A DNA stretch of 64,000 nt, taken from the NCBI RefSeq assembly GCF_900112425.1, contig NZ_FOLP01000003.1, positions 310,001 to 374,000 on the forward strand. The letters run 5' to 3'. This stretch comes from Variovorax sp. OK212. GTDB lineage: Bacteria; Pseudomonadota; Gammaproteobacteria; Burkholderiales; Burkholderiaceae_C. The position numbers and the translations under genes were made by a program. Below the pieces are notes generated by a model. It ran no database searches. It had not been told where the DNA came from and was given only the letters and a program-made list of their open reading frames with translations. Of this stretch, positions 51,517 through 61,300 are shown piece by piece. The stretch's first letter is position 1. Every line of letters starts with the position of its first letter.

Positions 51517-52692
51517 TCAGAGCGTGTATTCCTGGAAATTGCGCGCCTCGTAGGGCTTGCGCGCCACCCACATCACGCGGTTGGCGGCGTCCATCAGGGT
51601 GGTGGCCACGGTGGCCGAGATGCTGCTGAAGTCCGCCGGCTTGGGGGTGCGCAGCACGCCGTCGGGCTTGCCGAACTCGTCGGCCAGCGCAGCCTTCACG
51701 TCGCTCCAGCCGACGCGTCCTTCGGCGCCGTGGGTGATGCGGCGCAGCGCGTTTTCCACGCGGTGCTGGCGGTAGATGCTGTCGGGGCGCTGCGGCAGGC
51801 CGGGGTCGCGCAGCTTGACGACGGCGGCGGGCGACATCCAGTGGTTGGCGTGCACCAGCAGGTCGTTCTCGGGCAGCGTCCAGAAAATCTCGCCGGGCGA
51901 GGTTTCCAGGCTGATGCCCGAGCCGTCGTTGCCGCTGGCCTGCGCCAGGATCATGTTGTTGGCGCAGTAGCGCTTGGAGGCCCAGATGGTCTTCATGGCC
52001 TGCGCCAGGTTGGCGGCCTCGAGCACGCGGCGGCGCAGCAGCACCAGCGGCACGCCGGCGCCTTGCTGGAAGTCTTCATGGCAGGTCAGCGAATTGCCGG
52101 TGAGCGACACGCCGTTGCTGTTGAAGCCGTGGCGCGCCAGCGCGCCGGCCTCGGTGAAGGTGAGCATGTCGGGGCCGTCCGCGTTGCGGATGCGCAGCAC
52201 GATGCCGGTGTCCACGCACTCCTGGCGCCAGTCCCAGTTGTGGGCGTGCATGAGGCGGCCGGTGGCCGAGCGCGCGGGCAGCACCAGCAGGCCGGTGCAG
52301 TCGCCGTCCTCGGAAGAGGGCGAGTCCGCCGCGGGTTCCGCGGCGCGCTTCATGTCGGCGTAGCCGAAGAGCATCTCGGTGCGGCAATTGATCATCACGA
52401 TGTCCTCGAGCGGCACGCCCGCGCCTTCGGCGATGCCGCGCATCTCCTCGAGGTAGCTCGCGTCGTAGGCCTCGATCAGCGGCAGCATCGACTGCGCCAG
52501 CCGGCGGATGGTGGCGTCGTCCAGGCCGCGGCGGCCGAGCTGGGCGCGGTAGAGCGCCACGCCGCCGGCCACGCGCTCGGGCACGGCGCGGCCGTGCTGC
52601 ACACCGCGTGCATGGGGCGTTCCGGAAACGTCGACGAGGGGAAAGTACTGGGGGGTGGTCATGGTGGAGGAGGCCTGGTCTGTGGGTGTCAT
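51517..52692 (-). CDS. C45-family Ntn-hydrolase (acyl-CoA:6-aminopenicillanate acyltransferase-like)
   Basis: 391 residues. The family is made as a proenzyme that cuts itself before a cysteine; here C132 in SSEDGDCTGLLVLP is the predicted new N-terminus. Supporting blocks: TPHARGVQHGRAV, IVMINCRTEML, MHAHNWDWRQE, ARHGFNSNGVSLTGNSL, and VPLVLLRRRVLEA. Relatives cleave N-acyl amides such as penicillins, acyl-dipeptides or N-acyl amino acids. It is the first gene of the peptide-transport operon and diverges from a LysR gene. A later ATG at 52662 is an alternative start. Confidence 0.86.
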   Translation of the reverse strand: MTPTDQASSTMTTPQYFPLVDVSGTPHARGVQHGRAVPERVAGGVALYRAQLGRRGLDDATIRRLAQSMLPLIEAYDASYLEEMRGIAEGAGVPLEDIVMINCRTEMLFGYADMKRAAEPAADSPSSEDGDCTGLLVLPARSATGRLMHAHNWDWRQECVDTGIVLRIRNADGPDMLTFTEAGALARHGFNSNGVSLTGNSLTCHEDFQQGAGVPLVLLRRRVLEAANLAQAMKTIWASKRYCANNMILAQASGNDGSGISLETSPGEIFWTLPENDLLVHANHWMSPAAVVKLRDPGLPQRPDSIYRQHRVENALRRITHGAEGRVGWSDVKAALADEFGKPDGVLRTPKPADFSSISATVATTLMDAANRVMWVARKPYEARNFQEYTL

Positions 52693-52868
52693 CGCCCTGC
52701 CGTCTGGAGGCGGTAGAGGGGCGTCGGGGCGGTGACCATGGCCGCATTGTTTTGCAAGCACAGGAAAAAATAAATTTAAAAATTATTTAGAATTGATAAA
52801 GAATTTCTTTTCCTTTCGGTCGCCGCCGGCCGGTTCTCCGTTCCCGGTTCCTGCTTCCTCGTTTCCGC
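52693..52868. promoter_or_regulatory. AT-rich divergent promoter region between C45 and LysR genes
   Basis: Within this 176-base gap the stretch 52760-52805 is almost pure A and T, unlike anything nearby. It contains an inverted repeat AAATAA (52768-52773) and TTATTT (52783-52788), a T-N11-A-like arrangement expected for LysR binding. Both promoters probably lie here. Confidence 0.55.
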
Positions 52869-53762
52869 ATGAGCACCATCCGCTTTCTTCGCACCTTCGT
52901 CGCCGCGGCCCGTGGCGGCTCCTTTGCCGCCGCCGCCGACCAGGTGGCCCTGACGCAGCCCGCCGTGGGCCAGCAGATGCGCGCGCTCGAGGCGGAAATG
53001 AAGAAGACGCTGTTCGACAAGACCGGCCGCACCATGGTGCTGAGCCCGGCCGGCCACCTGCTGCTGCCGCGGGCCGAGGAGCTGCTGGCCCGCTACGAGT
53101 CGATGCGGCGCGACCTGCAGGACCAGCGCCAGATCGCCGGCACCATCAAGCTCGGCTCGCTCATCTCGGCCATGGGCCTGCTGTCGAGCACGCTGGCGCA
53201 GCTCAAGTCGCTGCACCCGAACCTCGAGGTCGAGCTGCGCGTGCGCGAGCAGACGCAGCTCATGCAGGACGTGGTGAGCGGCGAACTCGACGCGGCCGTG
53301 GTCGTCGAGCGCCAGTGGCCCGACGTGCCGGGCCTGCTGTGGACGCCGTGCTACGACGAGGCGCTGACCGTCATCGCGAATTCGGGCATTGCCTCGCCCG
53401 ACACCTCCATTGCGAGCCTGTTCGCCACGCACCCCTTCATCCGCTTCGACCGCCGCACGCCGACCGGTGCGCGCATCGACCGCATCCTGCGGCGGCTGCA
53501 GCTGGTGCCCAAGGAGTTCCTCGAACTCAATTCGCTGCTGGCCATTGCCGAGCTGGTGCGCAAGAACGTGGGTTTCACCATGGCGCCGCTGCTGAAGAAC
53601 TTCGACTGGGAAAGCGACCCCGCGCTGTGCGTGCTGCAACTGCCGGGCCGCCCGGTGGCGCGCCGGCTGGGCATGCTGGAGAACGGGCGGCGCAGCCACA
53701 TCACCGCCGTGGTCCGCGAGGAGATGCTGGCGCACCTGCGCCGCATGAAGCCGGGCTCCTGA
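52869..53762 (+). CDS. LysR-family regulator of the peptide/C45 operon
   Basis: 297 residues. The winged helix is IRFLRTFVAAARGGSFAAAADQVALTQPAVGQQMRALEAEM, followed by the effector domain (IAGTIKLGSLISAMGLL onward). It is divergent from the C45 gene across an AT-rich gap, the standard LysR arrangement, so it most likely activates the importer operon in response to the imported compound or a breakdown product. The inducer is unknown. Confidence 0.9.
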   Translation: MSTIRFLRTFVAAARGGSFAAAADQVALTQPAVGQQMRALEAEMKKTLFDKTGRTMVLSPAGHLLLPRAEELLARYESMRRDLQDQRQIAGTIKLGSLISAMGLLSSTLAQLKSLHPNLEVELRVREQTQLMQDVVSGELDAAVVVERQWPDVPGLLWTPCYDEALTVIANSGIASPDTSIASLFATHPFIRFDRRTPTGARIDRILRRLQLVPKEFLELNSLLAIAELVRKNVGFTMAPLLKNFDWESDPALCVLQLPGRPVARRLGMLENGRRSHITAVVREEMLAHLRRMKPGS

Positions 53763-53896
53763 CACGCCCTTGACAGAAGACAGACACCGCTGACGCGCAG
53801 CGCGTGCGTCTTCTTACCCGCGGCACGCAGCGCGCGCCCAGCATGGCTGCTTCACAACCTGCACGCACGGTGCACGACAAGCAAAGGAGCCATGCC

Positions 53897-54208
53897 ATGC
53901 CAACAGGCGACAAGTCGTCCTACACGGACAAGCAGAAGCGACAGGCCGAGCACATCGAAGAGGGCTACGAGCACCGCGGCGTGGGCAAGGGCGAGGCCGA
54001 GCGCCGCGCCTGGGCCACGGTGAACGCCGAGACCGGCGGCGGCAAGAAGTCGGGCTCGGGGCGCGGCAAGGCCGAGAACCACGGCCCGTCGCGCAAGGGC
54101 GGTCGCCTGGGTGGCGCGGCCGCTTCGAACCGCAGCGCGGCCGAACGCTCGGCCTCCGCCAAGAAGGGCGCCGCCACGCGCAAGCGCAACGCCGAGAAGC
54201 GCGGCTGA
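53897..54208 (+). CDS. Small basic Lys/Gly-rich protein (annotated elsewhere as plasmid stabilisation-like)
   Basis: 103 residues, very rich in K, R, G, E and A. A conserved-looking first half (YTDKQKRQAEHIEEGYEHRGVGKGEAERRAWATVN) is followed by a KGG-type disordered half (GGGKKSGSGRGKAENHGPSRKGGRLGG). Proteins with this start occur widely in Burkholderiales and are often labelled plasmid stabilisation proteins without experimental basis. It may bind nucleic acid or belong to a stress response. AAAGGAG lies six bases before the ATG. The next gene starts 13 bases later. Confidence 0.7.
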   Translation: MPTGDKSSYTDKQKRQAEHIEEGYEHRGVGKGEAERRAWATVNAETGGGKKSGSGRGKAENHGPSRKGGRLGGAAASNRSAAERSASAKKGAATRKRNAEKRG

Positions 54209-54221
54209 CAAGGGGCACACG

Positions 54222-55079
54222 ATGCACATCATCCTGGGTGCGACGGGCCATGTCGGCTCGGCGCTCGCGCAAGCCTTGCTTGCGCACAACGAGCCGGTGA
54301 CGGTGGTCACGCGCGACGCGCACAAGACTCAGGCGCTGCAGACCAAGGGCGCGCGCGTGGCCGTGGTCGACGTGTTCGACACGCCCGCGCTGCACCGCGT
54401 GTTCATGGGCGGCACGCGCGTCTTCGTGCTGAACCCGCCGGCGCCGCCGTCGACCGACACGGTCGCCCAAGAGCGCAAGAGCCTGCGCGCCATTCTTTCC
54501 GCGCTCGAAGGCTGCAAGCTCGAGAAGATCGTTGCCGAGTCGACCTACGGCGCGCAGGCCGGCGACGGCATCGGCGACCTGGGCGTGCTCCACGAGATGG
54601 AGCAGGCGCTGGGCGCGGGCCAGGTGCCGTTCAGCGCCATCCGCGCGGCCTACTACATGAGCAACTGGGACGCCTCGCTGAAGACGGCGCGCGAAGAAGG
54701 CAAGGTGCACAGCATGTACCCGCCCGACTTCAAGCTGCCGATGGTGGCGCCGCACGACCTCGGCCAGTTCGCCGCCAAGCTGATGCTGGGCTCGCCGGCA
54801 CCGTCGGGCCCGCACTATGTCGAGGGGCCGCAGCGGTATTCGCCAGGCGACGTGGCGCGGGCTTTCTCGCAAGCGCTGGGCCGGCCGGTGGAAGTGGCCG
54901 TGACACCGCAGGCGCAATGGGTGCCGGCGTTCAAGGCGCTGGGCTTCTCGGATGCGGCGGCCAGGTCGTACGCGGAAATGACGCGCATCACGCTCGAAGA
55001 CAAGTACGAGCCCGAGAAACCGGAGCGCGGTGCCATCTCGCTGGGCGAGTACATCACCGCGCTGGTGAAGAAGAGTTGA
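54222..55079 (+). CDS. NmrA-like atypical short-chain dehydrogenase fold protein
   Basis: 285 residues. The NAD(P)-binding motif is MHIILGATGHVGSALAQALL. There is no Y-x-x-x-K active site; instead STYGAQAGDG and AIRAAYYMSNW follow, as in NmrA/QorR-like redox sensors. The C-terminal part (YSPGDVARAFSQALGRPVEVAVTP) is typical of NmrA sugar-nucleotide-epimerase-like proteins. It may sense NADP redox state or reduce quinones. It has no operon partner other than the small basic protein. Confidence 0.82.
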   Translation: MHIILGATGHVGSALAQALLAHNEPVTVVTRDAHKTQALQTKGARVAVVDVFDTPALHRVFMGGTRVFVLNPPAPPSTDTVAQERKSLRAILSALEGCKLEKIVAESTYGAQAGDGIGDLGVLHEMEQALGAGQVPFSAIRAAYYMSNWDASLKTAREEGKVHSMYPPDFKLPMVAPHDLGQFAAKLMLGSPAPSGPHYVEGPQRYSPGDVARAFSQALGRPVEVAVTPQAQWVPAFKALGFSDAAARSYAEMTRITLEDKYEPEKPERGAISLGEYITALVKKS

Positions 55080-55488
55080 CGAGGTCCGGCGCGCTGGCCT
55101 CAGGCCTGGCGCCGGGCCACCTCGTGCACGCAGCAGGTCTCGCCGTCCAGCACCCAGGCGCCTCCGGCTTTCGGAGCGGTCATGAGCCTCTGATCGTCGC
55201 ATAGCCGAGATCGGCCAAGAGGGCGTCCGATCACCACGGAAAGCGCCCCGGATCGGCGGGCTATCGACACTTCGCAATTATTTTTGGCGCTGGCAAGACA
55301 ACTTGCATGTGCCGCCGCCGTGGCCCCTGCGCATGTTGCCGCCGTGTTGCGCGCGCTTGATCCGAACGAGAGGCCTACGACGGCCAACGTCGTCCAAGTG
55401 CCGCTCATCCCGCGCCCGGATGGGCGGTTTGCCGCGCCGAATCGGCGTCTATACGATCCCGCGCCTTGCCCCCAAAGGAAATGCGCGG
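55080..55488. other. Leader region of the biotin operon, no clear gene
   Basis: About 410 bases. A minus-strand mini-frame of 27 codons (55100-55183, ending H-E-V-A-R-R-Q-A) could be the remnant of a lost gene. An AT patch at 55268-55290 may hold the bioA promoter, and ACGAC/GTCGT arms with a seven-base spacer lie at about 55377-55393. I could not find a BirA-type TTGTAAACC operator nor a BioR TTATCTATAA site. Confidence 0.4.
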
Positions 55489-56892
55489 ATGCCGCCCACG
55501 ATTGCTTCTCCCTCGACGTCCGTAGCGTCGACCAACGCCGCCTGGCAGCAGCGCAGCCGGCGCCATGTCTGGCACCCCTGCACGCAGAGCATCCGCCTGG
55601 AGGCCGTGCCGCCGCTGCCCATTGCGCGCGGCGAGGGCGTGTGGCTCTTCGACGCCGAGGGCCGCCGCTACATGGACGCCACCAGCTCGTGGTGGGTCAA
55701 CCTGTTCGGCCATGCGCACCCCGCGCTCAACGCCGCGCTGAAAGACCAGCTCGACAGGTTCTCCCACGTGATGCTCGCGGGCTGCACGCACGCGCCCGCC
55801 GTGGAACTGGCGGAGCGACTGTCCGCGCTCACGGGGCACGCGCTGGGGCATTGCTTCTACGCCTCCGACGGCGCCTCGGCCGTGGAGATCGCGCTGAAGA
55901 TGAGCTTCCACGCCTGGTGCAACGCCGGCCGCGGCCGCAAGCGGCGCTTCGTTGCGTTGCGCCAGGGCTACCACGGCGAGACGCTGGGCGCGCTGCACGT
56001 GAGCGACGTGCCGGTGTTCCGCGACGCCTACGCGCCGCTGCTTGCGAACGCGCACCTCGTGGCTTCGCCCGACGCGCGGCGTGCGCGGCCCGGCGAAGAC
56101 GCAGCCGCGGTCGCGCAGCGCGCGGCCGACGAACTCGACGCACTGCTGGCCGCGCAGCACGACACCATTGCCGCCGTGATCGTCGAGCCGCTGGTGCAGT
56201 GCGCCACCGGCATGGCCATGCACGACCCCGGCTACCTGCGCCGCGTGCGCGCCTCGTGCGACCGGCACGGCGTGCACCTCATCGCCGACGAGATCGCGGT
56301 GGGCTGCGGGCGCACCGGCAGCTTCTTCGCGTGCGAGCAGGCGGGCAGCTGGCCGGACTTCCTGTGCCTGTCCAAAGGCATCAGCGGCGGCTACCTGCCG
56401 CTGGCGCTGGTGATGACGCGCGACGCCATCCATGACGCCTTCGTCGACGACGACGTGGCGCGCAGCTTCCTGCACTCGCATTCGTACACCGGCAATGCGC
56501 TGGCCTGCCGCGCGGCGCTGGCCACGCTGGACCTGTTCGACAGCGAAGACGCGCTGCAGCGCAACCGCGGCCGCGCGCAAAGGCTGCTGACACGGCTGCA
56601 GGATGGACTCGACGGCCAGGTAGGCCAGGACATCGCGCATCTCAGGCAGCGCGGAATGATCACCGCCTTCGACGTGCGCGACCCCGGCGCGCGTTTCGCC
56701 GAGCGCTTCCACATGGCCGCGCGGGCGCAGGGCCTGCTGATGCGGCCCATCGGCCACACCGTCTACCTGATGCCGCCCTATGCGATCGCCGACGACGAGA
56801 TCGACCAGCTCGTCGACGGCACGCTCGCCACCCTCAAGGCCACGATGGCCACCCGTTCGAACGAAGGAGCCCGCGATGTCGCGCTTGCTTGA
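55489..56892 (+). CDS. bioA: Adenosylmethionine-8-amino-7-oxononanoate aminotransferase
   Basis: 467 residues, PLP enzyme that makes diaminopelargonate for biotin using S-adenosylmethionine as amino donor. Motifs: [48 protein letters not shown] (consecutive BioA blocks), [45 protein letters not shown] and the PLP lysine in [11 protein letters not shown]. The unusual D-E-I-A-V-G-C-G-R form is BioA-specific. The ATG is placed eight bases after AAAGGAA. It overlaps bioF by 17 bases. Confidence 0.95.
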   Translation: MPPTIASPSTSVASTNAAWQQRSRRHVWHPCTQSIRLEAVPPLPIARGEGVWLFDAEGRRYMDATSSWWVNLFGHAHPALNAALKDQLDRFSHVMLAGCTHAPAVELAERLSALTGHALGHCFYASDGASAVEIALKMSFHAWCNAGRGRKRRFVALRQGYHGETLGALHVSDVPVFRDAYAPLLANAHLVASPDARRARPGEDAAAVAQRAADELDALLAAQHDTIAAVIVEPLVQCATGMAMHDPGYLRRVRASCDRHGVHLIADEIAVGCGRTGSFFACEQAGSWPDFLCLSKGISGGYLPLALVMTRDAIHDAFVDDDVARSFLHSHSYTGNALACRAALATLDLFDSEDALQRNRGRAQRLLTRLQDGLDGQVGQDIAHLRQRGMITAFDVRDPGARFAERFHMAARAQGLLMRPIGHTVYLMPPYAIADDEIDQLVDGTLATLKATMATRSNEGARDVALA

Positions 56893-58108
56893 CCGCCTGC
56901 AGGGCGAGATCGCCACGCTAGACGCGCAGTCGCTGCGCCGCCGCCGGCAGATCGCCGAGACCGCCTGCGCGCCCGAACAGACCTTGACGCTCTCGGGCGC
57001 CGCGACGCCGCGCACCATGCTCGGCTTCAGCAGCAACGACTACCTGGGCCTGGCCGCGCACCCCGCGCTGGCCGCGGCCTGGGCCGAGGGCGCTGCGCTG
57101 TACGGCACGGGCAGCGGCGGCTCGCACCTGATCCTCGGCCATTCGCGCGCGCACGCCCGGCTCGAAGAAATGCTCGCGCACTGGATGTCGCCCTTCATCC
57201 CCGAGGCGCAGAGCCTGTTCGTCTGCACCGGCTACATGGCCAACCTGGCGGTGCTGTCGGCGCTCGGCGGGGCGGAGGCCGTCATCTTCTCGGAGGCGCT
57301 CAACCACGCCTCGCTGATCGACGGCGCGCGGCTGGCCAAGGCGCGGGTCGAGCGCTATCCGCACTGCGGCATCGCCGCGCTCGACGCACAGCTCGCCGCC
57401 TGCGACGCGCCGGTGAAGCTCATCGTGAGCGACGCGGTCTTCAGCATGGACGGCCACATCGCGCCGGTGGCCGAGCTGCTCGCGCTGGCCGAGCGGCACG
57501 ACGCCTGGCTGGTGATCGACGACGCGCACGGCTTCGGCACGCTGGGCGCCACGGGGCGCGGCACGCTGCAGGCGCTGGGCCTGCGCTCCGAACGGCTGGT
57601 GCTGGTCGGCACGCTGGGCAAGGCGGCGGGCGTGTCGGGCGCTTTCGTGGCGGCGCACCGCACCGTCATCGACTACCTGGTGCAGCGCGCGCGGCCCTAC
57701 ATCTTCACCACGGCCGCGCCGCCGGCCGTGGCGCATGCGCTGCTCGCGAGCCTGGCGCTCATCGAAGGCGAGGAGGGCGCCGCACGCCGCGCGCGGCTCA
57801 CGGCCCGCATCGCGCAACTGCGCCGCGGCCTGCAGGCCGTGCTGCCGGCGGACGGCAGCGCATGGCTGCCGCCGTCGCCCACCGCGATCCAGCCGCTCAT
57901 CGTCGGCAGCAACGCACGCGCCATGCGCGCGATGGCGCAGCTGGACGCGCACGGCCTGCGCGTCGGCGCGATCCGGCCGCCGACGGTGCCCGCGGGCACG
58001 GCGCGGCTGCGCATTGCGCTGTCGGCCAGCCACAGCGAGGCCGATGTGGCGCGGCTGATCGACGCGGTGGGCGAGGCGCTGGCGCAACCCGTGCGGGAGG
58101 CCGCATGA
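56876..58108 (+). CDS. bioF: 8-amino-7-oxononanoate synthase
   Basis: 410 residues. Condenses pimeloyl-thioester with L-alanine, a PLP alpha-oxoamine synthase. Features: [62 protein letters not shown] and the PLP lysine in [16 protein letters not shown]. The C-terminal [27 protein letters not shown] closes the domain. About 20 residues longer than the Escherichia coli enzyme because of a short insertion around the N-terminal arm. It overlaps bioD by four bases. Confidence 0.95.
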   Translation: MSRLLDRLQGEIATLDAQSLRRRRQIAETACAPEQTLTLSGAATPRTMLGFSSNDYLGLAAHPALAAAWAEGAALYGTGSGGSHLILGHSRAHARLEEMLAHWMSPFIPEAQSLFVCTGYMANLAVLSALGGAEAVIFSEALNHASLIDGARLAKARVERYPHCGIAALDAQLAACDAPVKLIVSDAVFSMDGHIAPVAELLALAERHDAWLVIDDAHGFGTLGATGRGTLQALGLRSERLVLVGTLGKAAGVSGAFVAAHRTVIDYLVQRARPYIFTTAAPPAVAHALLASLALIEGEEGAARRARLTARIAQLRRGLQAVLPADGSAWLPPSPTAIQPLIVGSNARAMRAMAQLDAHGLRVGAIRPPTVPAGTARLRIALSASHSEADVARLIDAVGEALAQPVREAA

Positions 58109-58887
58109 CGCGCCGGCAGTGGTTCGTGACGGGTACCGACACCGGCATCGGCAAGACGCTGGTCAGCAGCGCCATGCTGAGCCTGCTGGCCGGCTCTGGC
58201 CTGCGCGCGGTCGGCATGAAGCCGGTGGCCGCGGGGCTGGACGAAGTGCACGGCGAATGGCGCAACGACGACGTCGAGCGGCTGCACGCCGCCGGCAATG
58301 TCGACGCGCCGCTTGCGCTGCGCTGCCCCTACCTGCTGCGCGCGCCGATGTCGCCGCACCTGGCAGCCAAGGAAGAGGGCGTGCGCATCGCGCTGCAGCC
58401 GATGCTCTCGGCCTTCGCCGAGCTTTCGGCGCGGGCCGACGCGGTGGTGGTCGAAGGCGTGGGCGGCTTCTGCGTGCCCTTCGGCGACGACCTCGACAGC
58501 GCCGACCTGGCGGTGGCGCTGGGCCTGCCCGTGGTGCTGGTGGTCGGGCTGCGGCTGGGCTGCCTCAGCCACGCGCTGCTGACCGCCGAGGCCATTCGCG
58601 CGCGCGGCCTGGTGCTCGCGGGCTGGGTGGCCAGCATGGTCGATCCGTCGATGCTGGCGCCGCAGGCCAACCTGCAGACGCTGCGCGCGCGGCTGGGGGC
58701 GCCGTTGCTGGGCATCGTGCCGCACCTGGAGCACCTGGAGCACCTCGCGCACCCGGAGGCCGCGCGGGCTGCTCAGGCCGCCCGCCACCTCGACCTGCGG
58801 GCCTTGCGCGCCACGGCGGCCCATGCCGCGCGCCGCGCGCTGCCGCAAGAAGAAGCAGCCTCGGCCGGCTCAGGCGCGCTGGCCTGA
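58105..58887 (+). CDS. bioD: Dethiobiotin synthetase
   Basis: 260 residues. Closes the ureido ring using CO2 and ATP. Walker [20 protein letters not shown], substrate loop [11 protein letters not shown], and [15 protein letters not shown]. The C-terminal 55 residues hold a short HLE repeat ([10 protein letters not shown]) and an alanine-rich tail beyond the usual domain of about 225. bioB is not in this window, so the last step is encoded elsewhere. The 3' end overlaps the convergent aldo/keto reductase gene by 18 bases, leaving no room for an intergenic terminator. Confidence 0.94.
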   Translation: MTRRQWFVTGTDTGIGKTLVSSAMLSLLAGSGLRAVGMKPVAAGLDEVHGEWRNDDVERLHAAGNVDAPLALRCPYLLRAPMSPHLAAKEEGVRIALQPMLSAFAELSARADAVVVEGVGGFCVPFGDDLDSADLAVALGLPVVLVVGLRLGCLSHALLTAEAIRARGLVLAGWVASMVDPSMLAPQANLQTLRARLGAPLLGIVPHLEHLEHLAHPEAARAAQAARHLDLRALRATAAHAARRALPQEEAASAGSGALA

Positions 58888-59922
58888 TTCCGCCAGCCGC
58901 TTGGCGCGCGCGCCGCCCTGGCGCTCCAGCATCCAGCCGGGGTATTCGGCCGGCATCGCGCTCACCTTGTCGAGCGTGGCCAGTTCGTCGGCCGTGAGCT
59001 TGATGGCGGTGGCCGCGATGTTGTCGTCGAGCTGCTCGACGCGCTTGGCGCCGATGATCACGCTGGTCACCACCGGCTGGTGCAGCAGCCAGGCCAGCGC
59101 GACCTGCGCGACCGACACCTTGCGTGCGTCGGCGAGCTGGCGCATCACGTCGATGCAGTCGTAGGCACGCTCCACGTTCACCGGCGGAAAGTCGAAGCTG
59201 GTGCGGCGGCTGCCTTTTTCGGCTTCCACGTTGCGGCCGTACTTGCCGCTCAGCAGGCCACCGGCCAGCGGGCTCCACACCATCAGGCCGACGTTCTCGC
59301 TGCGCAGCATGGGCGCGAGTTCGCGCTCCAGGTCGCGCCCGGCAATGGTGTAGTACGCCTGCAGCGACTCGAAGCGCGCCAGCCGGTCGCGCTCGGCAAT
59401 GCCCAGCGCCTTGGCGATCTGCCAGGCCGCCCAGTTCGACACGCCCACGTAGCGCACATGGCCGTGGCGCACCAGCGTGTCGAGCGCGTGCACGGTTTCC
59501 TCGATGGGCGTGAGCGGGTCGAAGCCGTGGATCTGGTACAGGTCGATGTGGTCCAGCTGCAGCCGCTTCAGGCTGGCCTTCACGCCGTCCATGATGTGAA
59601 AGCGCGAGGCGCCGGCCGAGTTCACGCCCTTGCTGCCGGTTTCGCCCAGCACCTTGGTGGCCAGCACGAAGCTGTCGCGCGGCGCCTTGAGGTTCTTCAG
59701 CGCCTGGCCGGTGATGACCTCGGACTGGCCTTCGGAGTACACGTCGGCCGTGTCGATGAAGTTGATGCCGGCGTCCATCGCCTTGCCGATCAGCCCTTCG
59801 GCCTCGGACTGCTGCAGGTTGCCGATCTGGCCCCAGATGCCGGAGGCGCCGCCGAAGGTCATGGTGCCGAGGCACAGTTCGGAAACCAGGAGGCCGGTGC
59901 GGCCGAATTTGCGGTACTGCAT
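58870..59922 (-). CDS. Aldo/keto reductase
   Basis: 350 residues, TIM-barrel NADPH reductase. Catalytic tetrad: aspartate and tyrosine in [16 protein letters not shown], lysine in VLATKVLGE, histidine in [10 protein letters not shown]. The opening [25 protein letters not shown] is typical of the YajO/YghZ-like group. NADPH phosphate site in [13 protein letters not shown]. It diverges from an AraC regulator, which probably controls it. Substrate is unknown. A longer frame upstream is open only by chance. Confidence 0.92.
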   Translation of the reverse strand: MQYRKFGRTGLLVSELCLGTMTFGGASGIWGQIGNLQQSEAEGLIGKAMDAGINFIDTADVYSEGQSEVITGQALKNLKAPRDSFVLATKVLGETGSKGVNSAGASRFHIMDGVKASLKRLQLDHIDLYQIHGFDPLTPIEETVHALDTLVRHGHVRYVGVSNWAAWQIAKALGIAERDRLARFESLQAYYTIAGRDLERELAPMLRSENVGLMVWSPLAGGLLSGKYGRNVEAEKGSRRTSFDFPPVNVERAYDCIDVMRQLADARKVSVAQVALAWLLHQPVVTSVIIGAKRVEQLDDNIAATAIKLTADELATLDKVSAMPAEYPGWMLERQGGARAKRLAESGQRA

Positions 59923-60153
59923 GGAGGAGTTCCTTTGCTTGGAGGCGCCTGTGCGGGCCGAAAAGCCCCGGCGGCTGCAAAAAGTATCCCGCCGGCGCCC
60001 CGTGGGTGGCGAGCGCGTTCCTGCAAAGGTCTTGCCTAATTCTCCAGACCTCCGGCCGGGGCCGTGCAGATTCGCGGGAGCGGCGCTAAGCTGCAAACCG
60101 CTCATTCCTCCAGGGTGGCCGTTGCGTGGCTGCCCCTTTATCGTGACAAGGCC

Positions 60154-61152
60154 ATGAACATGTCCGACGAAACACCCGAAATCGCCGCCATCATTGCCCA
60201 GCCCATGCCGCTGGAACCCGAACTCGACGAAGCCAGGAAGGAACTGGTGCAGTTGATCAACCGCATCACGCGCGGGCAGGACGGCACGGTCGAAACGCCG
60301 GTGGCCGGCCTGCAGCTGTTCTGCATCAGCAAGCCCGACGGCCCCAAGCACGCCTTCGCAAGCCCGGCGCTCGGGCTGATCGCACAGGGCTCCAAGCGGA
60401 TCATCGTGGGCGACGACATCTACGTGTACGACCCGATGCACTACCTGGTGACCTCGGTCGACCTGCCCGTGTGCGGCCAGATCCGCGTGACCAGCGAGAA
60501 CGAGCCCTACCTGGGCCTGCGGCTGGAACTGGCGCTGGACGAGATCGGCGAACTCATCGGCGACGAGAAGCTGCCGGCCAAGGCCAACGCGCCCGCGTCG
60601 CGCGGCATGTACGTCAACCGCATCGCGATGCCGGTGCTCGACCCGGTGCTGCGGCTGCTGCGGCTGCTCGAGACGCCGGAGGACGTGCCCATCATGGCGC
60701 CGATGATCAAGCGCGAGATCATGTACCGCCTGCTGGTGAACGGCGAGGGCGCGCGGCTGCGCCAGATCGCGCTGCAGGACAGCCACACCCAGCGCATCGC
60801 CAAGGCCATCAGCGCGCTGCGCGTCAACTATGCGCAGTCGCTGCGGGTGGAAGACATGGCGCGCGCCGTGCACATGAGCGTGTCGTCGTTCCACCACCAC
60901 TTCAAGGCGGTGACCGCGATGAGCCCGCTGCAGTACCAGAAGCAGCTGCGCCTGCAGGAGGCGCGCCGCCAGATGCTGGTGACGGGCATCGACGTGGCGA
61001 GCGCGGCGCACAGCGTGGGCTACGAAAGCCCCTCGCAGTTCGCGCGCGAGTACGGCCGCATGTTCGGCGCGCCGCCGCTGCGCGACAAGCAGCGCTGGCT
61101 CAGCGAGGCGGGCAACGACGCGCTGGGCGCGGCCTCGATGGAAGCCGCGTGA
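60154..61152 (+). CDS. AraC-family regulator with AraC_N-type sensor domain
   Basis: 332 residues. The N-terminal domain (LFCISKPDGPKHAFASPALGLIAQGSKRIIVGDDIYVYDPMHYLVTSVDLPVCGQI, read in parts) is the cupin-like AraC_N type often found next to oxidoreductases. Two helix-turn-helix motifs follow: SLRVEDMARAVHMSVSSFHHHFKAVT and DVASAAHSVGYESPSQFAREYGRMFG. It is divergent from the aldo/keto reductase gene across about 230 bases, suggesting that it senses an aldehyde or related stress and induces the reductase. Confidence 0.9.
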   Translation: MNMSDETPEIAAIIAQPMPLEPELDEARKELVQLINRITRGQDGTVETPVAGLQLFCISKPDGPKHAFASPALGLIAQGSKRIIVGDDIYVYDPMHYLVTSVDLPVCGQIRVTSENEPYLGLRLELALDEIGELIGDEKLPAKANAPASRGMYVNRIAMPVLDPVLRLLRLLETPEDVPIMAPMIKREIMYRLLVNGEGARLRQIALQDSHTQRIAKAISALRVNYAQSLRVEDMARAVHMSVSSFHHHFKAVTAMSPLQYQKQLRLQEARRQMLVTGIDVASAAHSVGYESPSQFAREYGRMFGAPPLRDKQRWLSEAGNDALGAASMEAA

Positions 61153-61300
61153 CAGCCAGCCGCTCAACCGCCTCTTGATCGCCGTTTAGGCCTTTCGAAG
61201 TGCGCGCGCGTCCTGCAAGGGGTCGCGCGGGCGTCCGGCGGCGGGCCGCCCCGGCGTGGAGAGACTGCAGGTTTCCCCAATCTCGCAGCCCTCACTGTCC

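Noticed and set aside
55100..55408. Minus-strand frame of 102 codons upstream of bioA
   Set aside because: No family resemblance, no ribosome binding site and unusual composition; at most a short remnant.
55080..55488. Search for a biotin operator (BirA or BioR type) upstream of bioA
   Set aside because: Neither the BirA palindrome nor the BioR TTATCTATAA core is present in this stretch.
59923..61167. Upstream extension of the aldo/keto reductase frame to 765 codons
   Set aside because: It is antisense to the AraC gene and the enzyme's typical start [10 protein letters not shown] is at 59922.
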